Assembly (NCBI GenBank): GCA_002344795.1 | Contig: DDUM01000068.1 | Span: forward strand, 5,489 to 69,488 | Length of the DNA: 64,000 bases | DNA from: Flammeovirgaceae bacterium UBA2338 | GTDB taxonomy: Bacteria > Bacteroidota > Bacteroidia > Cytophagales > Cyclobacteriaceae | Direction: 5' to 3' | In this document: positions 25,677-36,295 of the stretch, in pieces | Layout: each line of letters opens with the position of its first letter | Numbering within the stretch: the stretch's first letter is position 1 | Made by a program: the position numbers and the translations under genes | The notes under the pieces: model-generated | Database searches by the model: none | What the model saw: only the letters and a program-made list of their open reading frames with translations | Told to the model about the DNA's origin: nothing

Positions 25677-26939
25677 TTAAAGTTGTTTTCCAGTTAAATA
25701 ATTGATGTATGCGACATACGTATTCTGATCCGCCCTTGCTTTTTCCAACTCAAGTTCATATCGCAAGAGCTGCCGATCCATCCGAAGTATTTCTTCGAAA
25801 TCCTTCCCAGCGGTGGAATATTGAGCCACCAATATATCCAGTGCCTGATTTGCCAATTGCATCAAACGTTGGTTAAGCGCAACTCTTCTCACAGCGTCTG
25901 AGTAGTCTCGCCATGTTTTTTCGAGCGCTGTCTTTAATTCGTTCACCTTATTTTCTTTGCGATCTGACACAGAATTTTTTAGAAACTCCCTTTCCTTTAT
26001 CATGGATTGATATTTATTCCGGTACAGGGGAATTCGCACACCTACCTGTGGAAAGATTAAAGCATCCTTTCCATTTTCTGGCATTGTAACATCTGTTCTG
26101 GCTGAAATATTCGTATAGGCCAGCCCCAAACTGAACGAAGGCAATGCCATTTTATGCGCCACCTCTATTTCAGCATCCATAGCTAGTATTTCATGTTCAA
26201 AACTTTTAAGTGATGGATTTTGCGAAATAATGGAGTCCAGCAGGGTACTTTTATTTTCCGAAAAAGAAATAGTTGCAAGCGTATCTGGTACAATAATATC
26301 CATTGGAGTTGCTGTGTTCAGCAACTCGTTAAACCGCGCTTGTATAGGAATTCGCGAATCTTCGAGATACAACAACTGGTTCTGCAATTCTTCCAAATCC
26401 ATTTCAACCCTTAATAGGTCAACGGCACTTCCATTGGCAGATTCCAATCGCACATTGGCGAGCTGACGGAAAGATTGTAAAAGTCGGATATTCTCGCGGG
26501 TTATATTGGTTGCCGCCACCAATACATACAAATCGTAATAGGTACCTCGCACATTAAAGAATAACTTATTTTTAAATTCTTCAAACGCTTCATAACGTGC
26601 TTTGGCCAACTGAGCCACCGCGTTTTCTTGTGATTTTAACTGACCAAACCACGGAAATGCCTGCGTTAAGGAAATGCCAAATCGTTGCGCACCTACCCTG
26701 GTTTCTACTGGACTTGCAAAAAAACTGAACATAGCTGTGGGATCGGGAAGCGCCTTGGCTTGAGGCATTCTTTCCAACGCGGCATGGTACTGGTTGAATA
26801 CTGACCTGAGTTCAGGGTTGTTTTCAGCCGCAATTTTTAAGTAAATATCAATTGGATCTTCTTGTCCTGATTGGGCGCTTACCGTTGTTATCACAAGAAG
26901 GTATGCTAGGAGCCAGATATATCTATACATCGATTTCAT
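25677..26939 (-). CDS. TolC-family outer-membrane efflux channel
   Basis: A 420-aa protein with signal peptide (about 1-22) and the two helical repeats of the TolC/CusC family: NPELRSVFNQYHAALERMPQAKALPDP in the first and SLKSFEHEILAMDAEIEVAHKMALPSFSLG in the second. It exports metal across the outer membrane with the adjacent pump. Its start overlaps the 3' end of the CusA gene by 17 bases. Confidence 0.93.
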   Translation of the reverse strand: MKSMYRYIWLLAYLLVITTVSAQSGQEDPIDIYLKIAAENNPELRSVFNQYHAALERMPQAKALPDPTAMFSFFASPVETRVGAQRFGISLTQAFPWFGQLKSQENAVAQLAKARYEAFEEFKNKLFFNVRGTYYDLYVLVAATNITRENIRLLQSFRQLANVRLESANGSAVDLLRVEMDLEELQNQLLYLEDSRIPIQARFNELLNTATPMDIIVPDTLATISFSENKSTLLDSIISQNPSLKSFEHEILAMDAEIEVAHKMALPSFSLGLAYTNISARTDVTMPENGKDALIFPQVGVRIPLYRNKYQSMIKEREFLKNSVSDRKENKVNELKTALEKTWRDYSDAVRRVALNQRLMQLANQALDILVAQYSTAGKDFEEILRMDRQLLRYELELEKARADQNTYVAYINYLTGKQL

Positions 26940-29900
26940 TCTTTTCGGATTTAGCTTGTCTTTTAACTACACCTTCTTGCCAAGCACAGTAAAGCGTAGG
27001 AACAATAAACATGGTAATTACTTGAAACAGCATGCCCCCAAAAGATGGGATTGCCATGGGAACCATAATGTCCGAGCCCTTCCCAGTTGAAGTAAGAACA
27101 GGTATCAAGGCTATAATAGTGGTAGCAGCCGTCATCATGGCGGGACGTACTCTTTGTTGCCCTGCGAGCATGATCGCCTCACGCACAGCAGCGATATCCT
27201 TCGGCTTTTCCCTCTCAAAAGTTTGTTTGATATAGGTGCCCATTATCACTCCGTCATCAGTGGCAACTCCAAACAGTGCAATAAATCCAACCCACACCGC
27301 CACACTTAAGTTAATGGTGTGCATATCGAACAAGTCCCGCATGTTGATTCCAGCTATGCCAAAATTTAAAAACCACTCCTGTGCATAAAACCATATCATG
27401 ATAAAGCCTCCCGAAAAAGCAACAAATATTCCGGTGAATACCATGAGTGTTGTTTGAACATTGCCAAATTGGAAATACAGAATTAGAAAAATCGCCAACA
27501 GCGATATTGGAACAACTATAGCGAGCCGTTTTGTTGCTCTAATCTGGTTTTCATAATTGCCGGTGAATTTGTACGATACGCCAGCAGGCAGCATAAACTC
27601 TCCGGCATCCATTTTCGCCTGAATGAAACGCTGGGCTTCTTCAACCACATCCACTTCAGCATACCCAATCTTCTTGTCAAAAATTACGTATCCGTTTAGG
27701 AATGTATCTTCACCTTTAATAATCTGAGGCCCTCTTCGGTACGTGACCTCAGCAAGTTCACCCAAGGGTATTTGGGCTCCGGAAGGTGTTGGAATAAGCA
27801 CATTCTTCACATCGTCAGGATTGTCCCTAAACTCACGTGCATACCTGACGCGCACAGGAAACCGTTCTCGACCTTCAACCGTTGTTGTCAACTTAACTCC
27901 ACCAATGGCCACCTCGATAAAATTTTGAAATTCCTTCATTGATAGTCCGTAGCGAGCAATTGCCTTTCTATTCACATCAAATTCCAGGTATGGCTTTCCG
28001 ACAATTCTATCTGCAAAAACAGAGGAAGATTCTATGCTTGGCACCTGTTGTAAGATTTTCTCCAGCTGAAGGCCAACTGATTCTATCGTCTGTAAATCCG
28101 GACCAAAAACTTTAATGCCGATTGGCGCTCTCATGCCCGTTGACAGCATGATCAAACGTGTTTGTATGGGTTGCAATTTTGGCGCAGAGGTCATTCCGGG
28201 AACTTTCGTGGACTTAACAATTTCCAGCCATATATCATCTGGTGATTTAATATGATCTCGCCATTGACGATAATACTCACCTTTGTCATCGATAATTAAC
28301 TCTTCACGACTAAGATTTCTAAACCCATCTTTTCCAGGGTGGTGCTTTGAACCATCTTTTAAAACATAATTTCCTTCCCTATCCGTTTTGAAGCGTAACC
28401 GATGTCCGTCCTCATTGACCATATACTCCGGTTTGTAGACTATTGTGTTCTCAAACATGGATATTGGGGCAGGGTCCAGTGCAGAGTTAACACGCCCCCA
28501 TTTTCCCACCACCGATTCCACCTCGGGAATTTGGGCAACAAAAGCATCGACTTTTCTAATGACATCCGTATTCTCCGCAATTCCAGAATGCGACATGGTA
28601 GTGGGCATTAGCAAATAGGAACCTTCATCAAGCGGAGGCATGAATTCTTTACCAACTCCAGGAAATTTCTTATTAAGGTACTCCCAGGTATCCGTTTGCC
28701 TTACATTCAATCCCATGAAGTCAAGCCCATTGGGTATAAATCCGAAGATTTTATCTACACCTTGCATAGCAGTAATCCCAAAAAGAAAAATGAAAATGGG
28801 AATCAAAAAGAACTGCCACTTATGTGATAAGCACCATCTCAGCAACACAGGATAAAAATGAACAATGGTCATTAAAGAGCCCAGCACAGTAGTCACGATA
28901 ATGATTACAAAAAGATAATTGACGAAAAAACCGTTTTGCGCTCCCAACGGCATCCATGCACCTGTTAGGAAATAGACAACAGTTAACAAGATGATTACTG
29001 TATTTAACCTATTGACCCAAACGCGTAATTTTTCTGGCCATTTATTTTCAAAGAAATTGTTAACGCCAAATAGGATCAAGGCAATAGCAGGAATGCTTCC
29101 GTAAATAATTAGAAAAGCAAGTCCAAGGCCAGCAGTAACCAATGCCCAAATCTTTTTGGACTTTTCTTTGTCAAAACGAATGGCAAAGATGACGTGAGCG
29201 AGTGCAGGAACTACGATCAACCCAAGTAAAAGAGAAGACAAAAGTGCAAACGTCTTAGTAAAGGCCAGTGGTTTGAACAATTTTCCCTCTGATGCTTGCA
29301 TGGCGAAAACAGGCAAGAAACTTATGATTGTGGTAGCCAGTGCGGTTATAATAGCTGATGCCACTTCCACCGATGCGTCATAAACGATTGTCAGCAGTTT
29401 CGTGCCTTTTGCGCCATGGTTCTCTTCCATTTCCAAATGCCGTACAATATTTTCAGTAAAAACGACACCCACATCCACCATGACACCAATTGCAATCGCA
29501 ATTCCAGAGAGAGCCACCACATTGGCATCCACGCCAAAGTACTTCATCACAATAAAGGTCATTAAAACCCCAATAGGGAGTAATGTGGAAATGATGATGG
29601 AGGCTCTTATATTCATCATCAATACAATTACAACGATGATTGAAATCAAAATTTCATGAGAAAGTGCCTCTTCCAGTGTTCCCAATGTCTCTTTGATAAG
29701 ACCGCTTCGATCATAGAAAGGAACAATAGTTACTTTTGAAACGGTGCCGTCTGGTAAGACCTTTGAAGGTAAACCAGGAGCTACTTCTTCAATCTTCTTT
29801 TTCACATTGTCAATTACTTCAAGTGGATTAGCTCCATATCTTGAGACCACTACTGCGCCTGTGGCTTCAGCACCACCTTTGTCCAATCCCCCCCTTCTGG

Positions 29901-30765
29901 TTTCGGGCCCAAAGTTTACTTTCGCCACGTCTTTTACGCGTATGGGTGTATTGTTGTGCTGGGCAACTACGGCTTCTTCAACATCTTCAAGATTTCTTAT
30001 ATAGCCCAAACCACGAACCAGGTATTCCGCACTATTGAATTCCATAGTACGGGCACCAACATCAAGGTTGCTTTCTTTTACCGCTTTCATGATTTGAGCA
30101 ACGTTCACGTTATACTCTTTCATGGCAACCGGATCAATATCCACCTGGTATTCTTTAACGAATCCACCGATTGATGCAACCTCGGATACTCCTTGAGCAG
30201 AATTCAAGGCATACTTAACATAGAAATCCTGGATGGTTCTTAACTCTTGCGGATCCCAACCTCCCCTTGGTTCCCCTGTCTCTGGATCACGCCCTTCGAG
30301 TGTATACCAAAAAATCTGACCGAGGGCAGTAGCATCCGGGCCTAATGCTGGTTGCACTTCGCCCGGTAAGATTCCGGCAGGGAGGGAATTTAACTTCTCC
30401 AGAATTCTCGTTCTTCCCCAATAAAACTCTATCTCATCTTCGAAAATGATATAAATAGTGGATAGGCCGAATATCGAACTGCTCCTGATTGTTTTTACAC
30501 CCGGCACTCCCAGTAAAGCAACAGTGAGCGGATACGATATCTGATCTTCGATATCCTGCGGGGAGCGACCCATCCAAGTGGTAAATACTATCTGTTGGTT
30601 TTCGCCTATATCCGGGATAGCATCTACCGGAACTGGATCTCTTGGAAAATTTTCCATTTTCCAATTAAAAGGTGCTGTTGCAACGCCCCAGCCAATGAAG
30701 ATGAGTACGATCAGCCCTGTCACCAATTTGTTCTCTAAGAAGAACTTGATCAGCTTATTAAGCAT
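26923..30765 (-). CDS. cusA: CusA-type Cu/Ag RND efflux pump
   Basis: A 1,280-aa RND pump of the monovalent-metal branch. Twelve TM helices with the large periplasmic loops are apparent; TM4 reads AIAIGVMVDVGVVFTENI with the proton-relay Asp, in the CusA style. Periplasmic Met-bearing loops include FMPPLDEGSYLLMPTTMSHSG and MLSTGMRAPIGIKVFG. It is longer than E. coli CusA because of extra loop and TM-linker sequence, as is usual in Bacteroidota. First gene of the CusA-TolC-CusB unit. Confidence 0.94.
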   Translation of the reverse strand: MLNKLIKFFLENKLVTGLIVLIFIGWGVATAPFNWKMENFPRDPVPVDAIPDIGENQQIVFTTWMGRSPQDIEDQISYPLTVALLGVPGVKTIRSSSIFGLSTIYIIFEDEIEFYWGRTRILEKLNSLPAGILPGEVQPALGPDATALGQIFWYTLEGRDPETGEPRGGWDPQELRTIQDFYVKYALNSAQGVSEVASIGGFVKEYQVDIDPVAMKEYNVNVAQIMKAVKESNLDVGARTMEFNSAEYLVRGLGYIRNLEDVEEAVVAQHNNTPIRVKDVAKVNFGPETRRGGLDKGGAEATGAVVVSRYGANPLEVIDNVKKKIEEVAPGLPSKVLPDGTVSKVTIVPFYDRSGLIKETLGTLEEALSHEILISIIVVIVLMMNIRASIIISTLLPIGVLMTFIVMKYFGVDANVVALSGIAIAIGVMVDVGVVFTENIVRHLEMEENHGAKGTKLLTIVYDASVEVASAIITALATTIISFLPVFAMQASEGKLFKPLAFTKTFALLSSLLLGLIVVPALAHVIFAIRFDKEKSKKIWALVTAGLGLAFLIIYGSIPAIALILFGVNNFFENKWPEKLRVWVNRLNTVIILLTVVYFLTGAWMPLGAQNGFFVNYLFVIIIVTTVLGSLMTIVHFYPVLLRWCLSHKWQFFLIPIFIFLFGITAMQGVDKIFGFIPNGLDFMGLNVRQTDTWEYLNKKFPGVGKEFMPPLDEGSYLLMPTTMSHSGIAENTDVIRKVDAFVAQIPEVESVVGKWGRVNSALDPAPISMFENTIVYKPEYMVNEDGHRLRFKTDREGNYVLKDGSKHHPGKDGFRNLSREELIIDDKGEYYRQWRDHIKSPDDIWLEIVKSTKVPGMTSAPKLQPIQTRLIMLSTGMRAPIGIKVFGPDLQTIESVGLQLEKILQQVPSIESSSVFADRIVGKPYLEFDVNRKAIARYGLSMKEFQNFIEVAIGGVKLTTTVEGRERFPVRVRYAREFRDNPDDVKNVLIPTPSGAQIPLGELAEVTYRRGPQIIKGEDTFLNGYVIFDKKIGYAEVDVVEEAQRFIQAKMDAGEFMLPAGVSYKFTGNYENQIRATKRLAIVVPISLLAIFLILYFQFGNVQTTLMVFTGIFVAFSGGFIMIWFYAQEWFLNFGIAGINMRDLFDMHTINLSVAVWVGFIALFGVATDDGVIMGTYIKQTFEREKPKDIAAVREAIMLAGQQRVRPAMMTAATTIIALIPVLTSTGKGSDIMVPMAIPSFGGMLFQVITMFIVPTLYCAWQEGVVKRQAKSEKNEIDV

Positions 30766-30810
30766 AAGAAAAGAAATTTATTTAGAACTCTGAAAAAAAG
30801 TGAAAATCAA

Positions 30811-30839
30811 TAACCTTCTTGAAGATGAATAGAAGGTTA
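30811..30839. repeat. 9-bp inverted repeat between HYC_CC_PP gene and cusA
   Basis: TAACCTTCT (30811-30819) and AGAAGGTTA (30831-30839) are perfect complements. It may be a weak terminator for the gene ending at 30854 or an operator for cusA, which starts 45 bases on. Confidence 0.4.
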
Positions 30840-30853
30840 AATCCAGAGTAAAT

Positions 30854-31279
30854 TCAAATCAGGAGAGCCTGAACAATAATAGTAATATCCCGCCCTATTA
30901 TTGGAGGTTTGTACTTGACAAAATGAGCGTACACAAATGCATCGGTTGCATTTTCAATTAGAGAAATACTAACCGGCACAAGAGGAGCTTTTTTATAGCT
31001 CTTGTCTGCAATTTTCCCGGTGACCTTAGATAGGAATTTGGCAGCATCGATGATTAAAGTTTTATCTTCGCAGCAGCCCTTAATATGCAATGAACCATTG
31101 TTGCCCTTCAGATCCGCATAGCAACCATTTGCCTGAACAGAACAAGCCTGCGCTTGCCCAAATAATGCCATATTCTCAATTTCTCCTCCACAAAGATGAA
31201 TGCTCACCGAGTGGCCAATTGTCGAAATCAGCATCAAGCTTATTAGGAGAGCGGATAATATGGTTTGGAATGATTTCAA
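30854..31279 (-). CDS. HYC_CC_PP-family exported protein
   Basis: A 141-aa protein with a signal segment (about 1-27) and the spaced motifs that name the family: H-x-C (SIHLCGGE, with Leu for Tyr), a CC pair (KGCCEDK, near residue 73) and PP (YKPPIIGRDI). Such proteins sit next to Cus/Czc pumps in Bacteroidota and are thought to bind metal in the periplasm. Start codon is TTG at 31279. Upstream, 31280-31532 holds a hairpin (31405-31430) and a TATCTTTG-like element near 31456. Confidence 0.8.
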   Translation of the reverse strand: MKSFQTILSALLISLMLISTIGHSVSIHLCGGEIENMALFGQAQACSVQANGCYADLKGNNGSLHIKGCCEDKTLIIDAAKFLSKVTGKIADKSYKKAPLVPVSISLIENATDAFVYAHFVKYKPPIIGRDITIIVQALLI

Positions 31280-31532
31280 ATTATTTATCGTGTAAATATA
31301 CGAGGGTTACACAATTGGGTTATTACAAAATTTTGGCAAAGAATTACAGAATCATCACTTTTGACCCATTTTATAAGCAAATCGGCATTCGCTTTGTAAT
31401 ATCTTAGCCTCTCAATCATTGAGAGCTAACCGAGTTAATCTTGCTGCAAAGATATAAGCTCCCCTTACCACTGCATCTGAACTTTCAAACACGCCCTCTA
31501 CCCGATTGGTTTTCTGTTTTCTAAGCTGACAA

Positions 31533-32768
31533 TTATTTCTGTTTTGTACTTGCAGATTTTAACCTTGGGACTACCAAAACGGTTATAAGTAATAATACCA
31601 TTCCGATGATCAGAAATGGCCAGGATTTGCCATAGGTGTACCACCAAATACCCAAAATAGGCCCCAGTACCTGACCGATGCTATTAACAGATGTTTGTAG
31701 CGAAAGATTAGCTCCGGTATGATTTTTATCAATGAAAGAAATCATAGCGATAAGATTTGGCGTAACCATGGCTCCTCCTACCGCAAAAACGATGATCATA
31801 ACGTAGACAAACAAGTTGTGTGTCCAGAAAGAAAAAGCGAACATGGCCAATGAGGCTATTGCAAAGCCGATAAATAGTTGTGTGTTTATGGACAGTTTTT
31901 TCTCATCAAGACTGGCAAAGAGGGGCTGTAGTGCCGCCATGATCAAACCACAAAGCATAAAGCCCAGGCCTATCTGGGAAGTAGTAAAAGTAAGGACATC
32001 CTTAGCGTATACGGAAAAGACCGTTTCAAATAAGGTGACCGCTAATTGAATAACCAATGACATCAGTAACAGTAATATAAAATCTAATCTGATGCTCAAT
32101 CTTGATTGCTGTACTTCTTGTAGAATATCAAGGTTACGTCTTTCGGGATTTTTCAACCATCCGATGGTTAGAAACAAAATCAATACCCCTAACAATGCTA
32201 CCGCAAGGAAAGGAACGCTGAATTTATCTAGCAGTAAATGCCCGAAGCTGGTATTAAAATGCAGGTTGGTTTGAGCAAGATAACCACCGATCATCGGCCC
32301 GGCTATCACTCCCGTACTTACAGCCACCCCGGACCATGCCAAGACTTTCCTGCGCTGCATGCCGTTGGTAACATCACTGAGAAGAGCATTACCAACAGGA
32401 ATAACAGAAGATGAGAATATCCCCCCAAGGATTCTGGCTACATACAGTATGAACAACGAAGTAGACAGGCCAGTTAAAACCTGCATGGTAACAAAACCAA
32501 ACAGTCCCATCACGATGAGTATTTTGCGACCAAAACGGTCGGAGAGCTTACCCCAAAGCACCGCAAAAAGCAGTTGAAAAAATGGGTAGATGCTGGTAAG
32601 GATACCTATGTGATAGTTGATATCTTCATCAGCTACTACACCAGATTTTAATGCAAGTCTTTCCGTATAGTAGGGTAAAACCGGCAGCAGTACGCCATAC
32701 CCACTCATCACTACAAAAATACTTAACAGGACAATTGCTATCCTGCCGGGTATTTCCCGATTACCCAT
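31533..32768 (-). CDS. MFS transporter
   Basis: A 411-aa, 12-TM major facilitator. The MFS motif A is visible as GKLSDRFGRK between TM2 and TM3, and the drug/H+ antiporter-like motif C region as GVAVSTGVIAGPMIGGYLA in TM5. Likely an efflux carrier of unknown substrate. Its start codon overlaps the last base of the CopB gene stop, making it the last gene of the long island transcript. Confidence 0.85.
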   Translation of the reverse strand: MGNREIPGRIAIVLLSIFVVMSGYGVLLPVLPYYTERLALKSGVVADEDINYHIGILTSIYPFFQLLFAVLWGKLSDRFGRKILIVMGLFGFVTMQVLTGLSTSLFILYVARILGGIFSSSVIPVGNALLSDVTNGMQRRKVLAWSGVAVSTGVIAGPMIGGYLAQTNLHFNTSFGHLLLDKFSVPFLAVALLGVLILFLTIGWLKNPERRNLDILQEVQQSRLSIRLDFILLLLMSLVIQLAVTLFETVFSVYAKDVLTFTTSQIGLGFMLCGLIMAALQPLFASLDEKKLSINTQLFIGFAIASLAMFAFSFWTHNLFVYVMIIVFAVGGAMVTPNLIAMISFIDKNHTGANLSLQTSVNSIGQVLGPILGIWWYTYGKSWPFLIIGMVLLLITVLVVPRLKSASTKQK

Positions 32769-34855
32769 TATTTGTTACCTATTTTTTTCTTTAATAACTG
32801 AGCATTGATAGCAACAATAATGGTACTTAGACTCATGAACACAGCACCTACAGCAGGGCCTAATACAAAACCTGAAGTGTATAGTATCCCGGCAGCCAAC
32901 GGAATGGCAACTGTATTATAGCCGGTAGCCCAAATCAGGTTTTGAATCATTTTATTGTAAGTGGCTTTGCCAAACAGGATCAGGTTAGCAATATCCTGCG
33001 GGTTACTGTTTACTAAAATAATATCTGCTGTTTCGGCCGCCACGTCTGTACCCGAACCCACTGCAATACCTACATTGGCTTGTGCTAACGCAGGGGCATC
33101 ATTCACACCATCGCCCGTCATGGCAACAAACTCACCTTTGGACTGAAGCTCTTTCACAATTTCTACCTTCTGGTGTGGCAATACCTCTGAGTAGTATCCG
33201 TCCAGACCTAGTTCTTCACTTACTGCTTTGGCGACTGTTTCATTGTCACCGGTGGCCATCATCACTTTGATGTTATTGTTTTTGAATACGTTAATCGCTT
33301 CGGCACTTTCCGGCCTGATCTCATCTGCCAGAGCGATGTACCCGGCCAGTTTATTATCCACCAGCACAAATACAACTGTCTCCGCAGCACTGCTATAGGC
33401 ACCATCTGGTATGGAAATGTTCTCATCTTTCAGATAGCCGGGACTCACCACTTTCACATCTTTTCCTTCCACTTTTGCTTCTACCCCTTTACCGGTAATG
33501 GCATTGAAGTTTTCCGGTTTGGGCACGGCTATGTCTTTCTCTTTTACTTTTTTGATAATACCAACGGCAATAGGATGTTCCGAACTTTGCTCCAAAGCAC
33601 TGGAAAGCCTCAATAGTTCGTCTGCCTCAAATTGCTGATCTACCGCCTCTACACGGGTAACGCCAAAATCGCCTTTGGTCAGTGTTCCGGTTTTATCAAA
33701 AACAAGGGCCGAGATCTTTCTTGATTCCTCAAAAGCAGTCCTGTTTCTAATCAGCAGGCCATTCTGTGCCGAAACCGCAGTGGATATGGCTACTACTAAT
33801 GGTATGGCTAAGCCCAGCGCATGCGGACAAGCAATGACCATGACGGTAACCATTCTTTCCAGAGCATATACGAATGGAAAGCCTAAAAACAACCAGGTTG
33901 CAAGTGTACCAAAGCCTATCGCCAATGCAATATAGGTAAGCCACTTGGCGGCACGGTCTGACAAATTCTGCATTTTTGACTTAGACTTTTGCGCCTCTTG
34001 TACCAGTGTAATTACCTTATTGAGGTAGCTGTCTTTGCCTGTATGCTCTACTTTTACTTTTAGTGAGCCATTGCCATTGAGTGATCCGCCAATTACTTTA
34101 TTCTCCAGACCTTTTTTTACCGGTTTGGATTCCCCGGTCAGCATAGACTCATTCAGATAGCTTTCCCCCTCTACGATAATGCCATCAGCCGGAACTTTTT
34201 CACCGGGTTTAATCAAAATAATATCATCTTTTTGCAGGTCTTCCAGCTTCACATCTTCTACCGTGTCACCTTTGACCCGATGCGCTTCTGAGGGCATCAT
34301 GCTTACCAATAACTGCAGGGCTTTTGAAGCTCCCAGTACGGATTTCATTTCCAGCCAGTGGCCGAGTAGCATGATATCAATCAGGGTGGCTAGTTCCCAA
34401 AAAAAGTCTTCTCCTTCAAGGCCGAACACTGTTGCGGAACTATAAAAATAGGCAACACTAATGGCCATGGATATTAAAGTCATCATGCCCGGGGCACCTT
34501 CCTTCAGCTCATCCTTCAATCCTTTCAGAAAAGGCCAGCCTCCGTAAAAATAAACGATGGTAGAAAGCCCGAACAGAATGTAAGCATTGCCCGGCAGCAG
34601 CCACTCATAACCGAAAAATCCCTGGATCATTGGCGAAAAAACAAGTATAGGGACTGTGAGTACCAGCGATATCCAGAATCGCTTTTTGAAGTCCTCTATC
34701 ATCATTTTATGATGATCATGTCCCATTTCACCATGCCCGGGGTTGTGACCCGAATGACTACTATGCCCATGTCCTTCATGTCCGGAATGATCTTCATGCT
34801 TTTTACTTTCTTCGTGCTTATGGTGTGTGTGATTATGCTCTTTATGATTTCCCAT
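32768..34855 (-). CDS. copB: CopB-type P1B-3 copper/silver-exporting P-type ATPase
   Basis: A 695-aa P-type ATPase. The N-terminus is a His-rich metal-binding region (about 1-50) instead of CxxC HMA domains. Ion motif CPHALGLAIP (CPH rather than CPC) marks the P1B-3 class that exports Cu(II), or Cu(I)/Ag. Phosphorylation site DKTGTLT, TGES in the actuator and hinge GDGVNDAPAL are intact. It lies 12 bases downstream of the PPK2 gene. Confidence 0.92.
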   Translation of the reverse strand: MGNHKEHNHTHHKHEESKKHEDHSGHEGHGHSSHSGHNPGHGEMGHDHHKMMIEDFKKRFWISLVLTVPILVFSPMIQGFFGYEWLLPGNAYILFGLSTIVYFYGGWPFLKGLKDELKEGAPGMMTLISMAISVAYFYSSATVFGLEGEDFFWELATLIDIMLLGHWLEMKSVLGASKALQLLVSMMPSEAHRVKGDTVEDVKLEDLQKDDIILIKPGEKVPADGIIVEGESYLNESMLTGESKPVKKGLENKVIGGSLNGNGSLKVKVEHTGKDSYLNKVITLVQEAQKSKSKMQNLSDRAAKWLTYIALAIGFGTLATWLFLGFPFVYALERMVTVMVIACPHALGLAIPLVVAISTAVSAQNGLLIRNRTAFEESRKISALVFDKTGTLTKGDFGVTRVEAVDQQFEADELLRLSSALEQSSEHPIAVGIIKKVKEKDIAVPKPENFNAITGKGVEAKVEGKDVKVVSPGYLKDENISIPDGAYSSAAETVVFVLVDNKLAGYIALADEIRPESAEAINVFKNNNIKVMMATGDNETVAKAVSEELGLDGYYSEVLPHQKVEIVKELQSKGEFVAMTGDGVNDAPALAQANVGIAVGSGTDVAAETADIILVNSNPQDIANLILFGKATYNKMIQNLIWATGYNTVAIPLAAGILYTSGFVLGPAVGAVFMSLSTIIVAINAQLLKKKIGNK

Positions 34856-34867
34856 AATGGCTATTTT

Positions 34868-35599
34868 TTATTTGTTCGGGTATTTCAGATTTAGTTTTTC
34901 AAGCTGTTCGGCTAAAATTTTAGCTGCTGTATAATTACGAAACCAGCGCTTATCTGCTGGGATGATGTGCCAGGGCAGATGGTCGCAGGCATTCAATATG
35001 GTATGATACGTTTTCCTGTAGTCATTCCATTTTTTTGGAATAAGTTCATCTTCTTTGGCATATTTCCATCGTTTGTGGGGTTTTGTCTTACGCTCCTCAA
35101 TACGCTTTACCTGCTCGTTAGCCGATAGGTGTAGATAAAACTTTAAAATCAATGTACCATTCGCCATCAGATGATGTTCCAGTTCATTGATCAGGTTGAT
35201 GCGGTGCTGCAAGACATCTTCTGAAAGGCTCTTGTTTGTAGCCGGAACCAGAATGTCTTCATAGTATGACCTGTTAAATACCCTGATCATACCTTTCTGG
35301 GGAAAATGTGGATAAACGCGCCATAAAAAGTCATGTTTGAGCTCATCAATTGTGGGTTTCTTAAACGATGTTACCTGCACGCCCTGCGGGTTCATGCCGC
35401 TAAAAGCGTGACGGATCGTACCGTCTTTACCGGAAGTATCAAGCCCCTGCAAGACAATGAGCATGCTGTATCTTCCATCGGCATAGAACTTATTCTGCAA
35501 CTGAAAAAGGTCCTTTCGGAGTTTTTTCAAGGCTTTCTTTGTTTCCGCCTTATCGGCATCTTCCGGTGGCAGTGTTGATATGTGTTCTAACTCAACCAT
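34868..35599 (-). CDS. ppk2: polyphosphate kinase 2 (PPK2 family)
   Basis: A 243-aa single-domain PPK2. Walker A is GLDTSGKDGTIRHAF (about 51-65), the conserved base-binding segment is FLWRVYPHFPQKG and the catalytic FNRSYYEDIL follows. It moves phosphate between polyphosphate and nucleotides (AMP, ADP or GDP); the sequence alone does not fix the class. With AMP phosphorylase and PRPP synthetase in the same train it may regenerate ADP/ATP under energy stress. Confidence 0.88.
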   Translation of the reverse strand: MVELEHISTLPPEDADKAETKKALKKLRKDLFQLQNKFYADGRYSMLIVLQGLDTSGKDGTIRHAFSGMNPQGVQVTSFKKPTIDELKHDFLWRVYPHFPQKGMIRVFNRSYYEDILVPATNKSLSEDVLQHRINLINELEHHLMANGTLILKFYLHLSANEQVKRIEERKTKPHKRWKYAKEDELIPKKWNDYRKTYHTILNACDHLPWHIIPADKRWFRNYTAAKILAEQLEKLNLKYPNK

Positions 35600-35605
35600 C
35601 TGATT

Positions 35606-36295
35606 TTATTCAATTTCTTTTGCGTTCTGTTCATATTTCATGGTAAACCAGGCCCCATCATCCTCTGTAAACTGCTGACGTTGCAATACGAAATCGTTAG
35701 TCAGGTATTCTTCCACGACATAGTTTATCGTTTTAATACGGATTCCCATCATGTATGCTTCAATAACAGCCTCACTACTTATTTTTACTGATTGGTTCAT
35801 TACCTCCTTTTTCCTGTTTTTTATGTTGACCAGGCTTTCGGATCCGAAAAAACTTAACACCCCGGATTCAACACTCATCTTCAAATGAATATCTTTTAAT
35901 TCTTCTCCCTTACCCAGTTCATACAGTTGCTGAAAGTCTTCTGAAGTGACATCCACTTTTATCTTCTCGTCATCCGGATTAGTAAAAGGAAATACGTTCA
36001 ATAGCACATCAAACTCATTGGGATTGCACTGATATGTGGTCGTGTACTTTTCCGTAAGCCGGCCGCTTTCGTCATAAAGCTCGGTTATTACCTTTATCCG
36101 ATAAGTTTTACCCTGCTGCTCTAACTCACCCGTTAAAAATATCTGCTTGCCCTGCAGGTCTCCATTTTGATCAAAGTTTTCACGTACTATTCTTTTTTGC
36201 GCTATTTGCTCAATGAACATTTCTTTCTCCTGACCATACAAAATTGCAGGAACAATTTGCAGACATGCTATGATGGTGAGTAGCGCACTACGCAT
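35606..36295 (-). CDS. secreted protein of unknown function (DUF3108/TapB-like)
   Basis: A 229-aa exported protein, signal peptide about 1-22, the rest mostly beta-strand, resembling the DUF3108/TapB-like barrel-shaped periplasmic proteins. No catalytic motif seen. It overlaps the PRPP synthetase stop by 8 bases and is 6 bases from PPK2, so it is co-translated with nucleotide enzymes despite being exported. Confidence 0.55.
   Translation of the reverse strand: MRSALLTIIACLQIVPAILYGQEKEMFIEQIAQKRIVRENFDQNGDLQGKQIFLTGELEQQGKTYRIKVITELYDESGRLTEKYTTTYQCNPNEFDVLLNVFPFTNPDDEKIKVDVTSEDFQQLYELGKGEELKDIHLKMSVESGVLSFFGSESLVNIKNRKKEVMNQSVKISSEAVIEAYMMGIRIKTINYVVEEYLTNDFVLQRQQFTEDDGAWFTMKYEQNAKEIE

Noticed and set aside
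31325..31360. extra copy of the regulon motif upstream of the HYC_CC_PP gene
   Set aside because: It has AAAATTTTGGC but lacks the TATAA half at the right spacing; similarity is no better than expected in A/T-rich DNA.
31405..31530. open minus-strand stretch (about 46 codons) and hairpin after the MFS gene
   Set aside because: No start codon and no recognisable family; the hairpin is real but its role is unclear.
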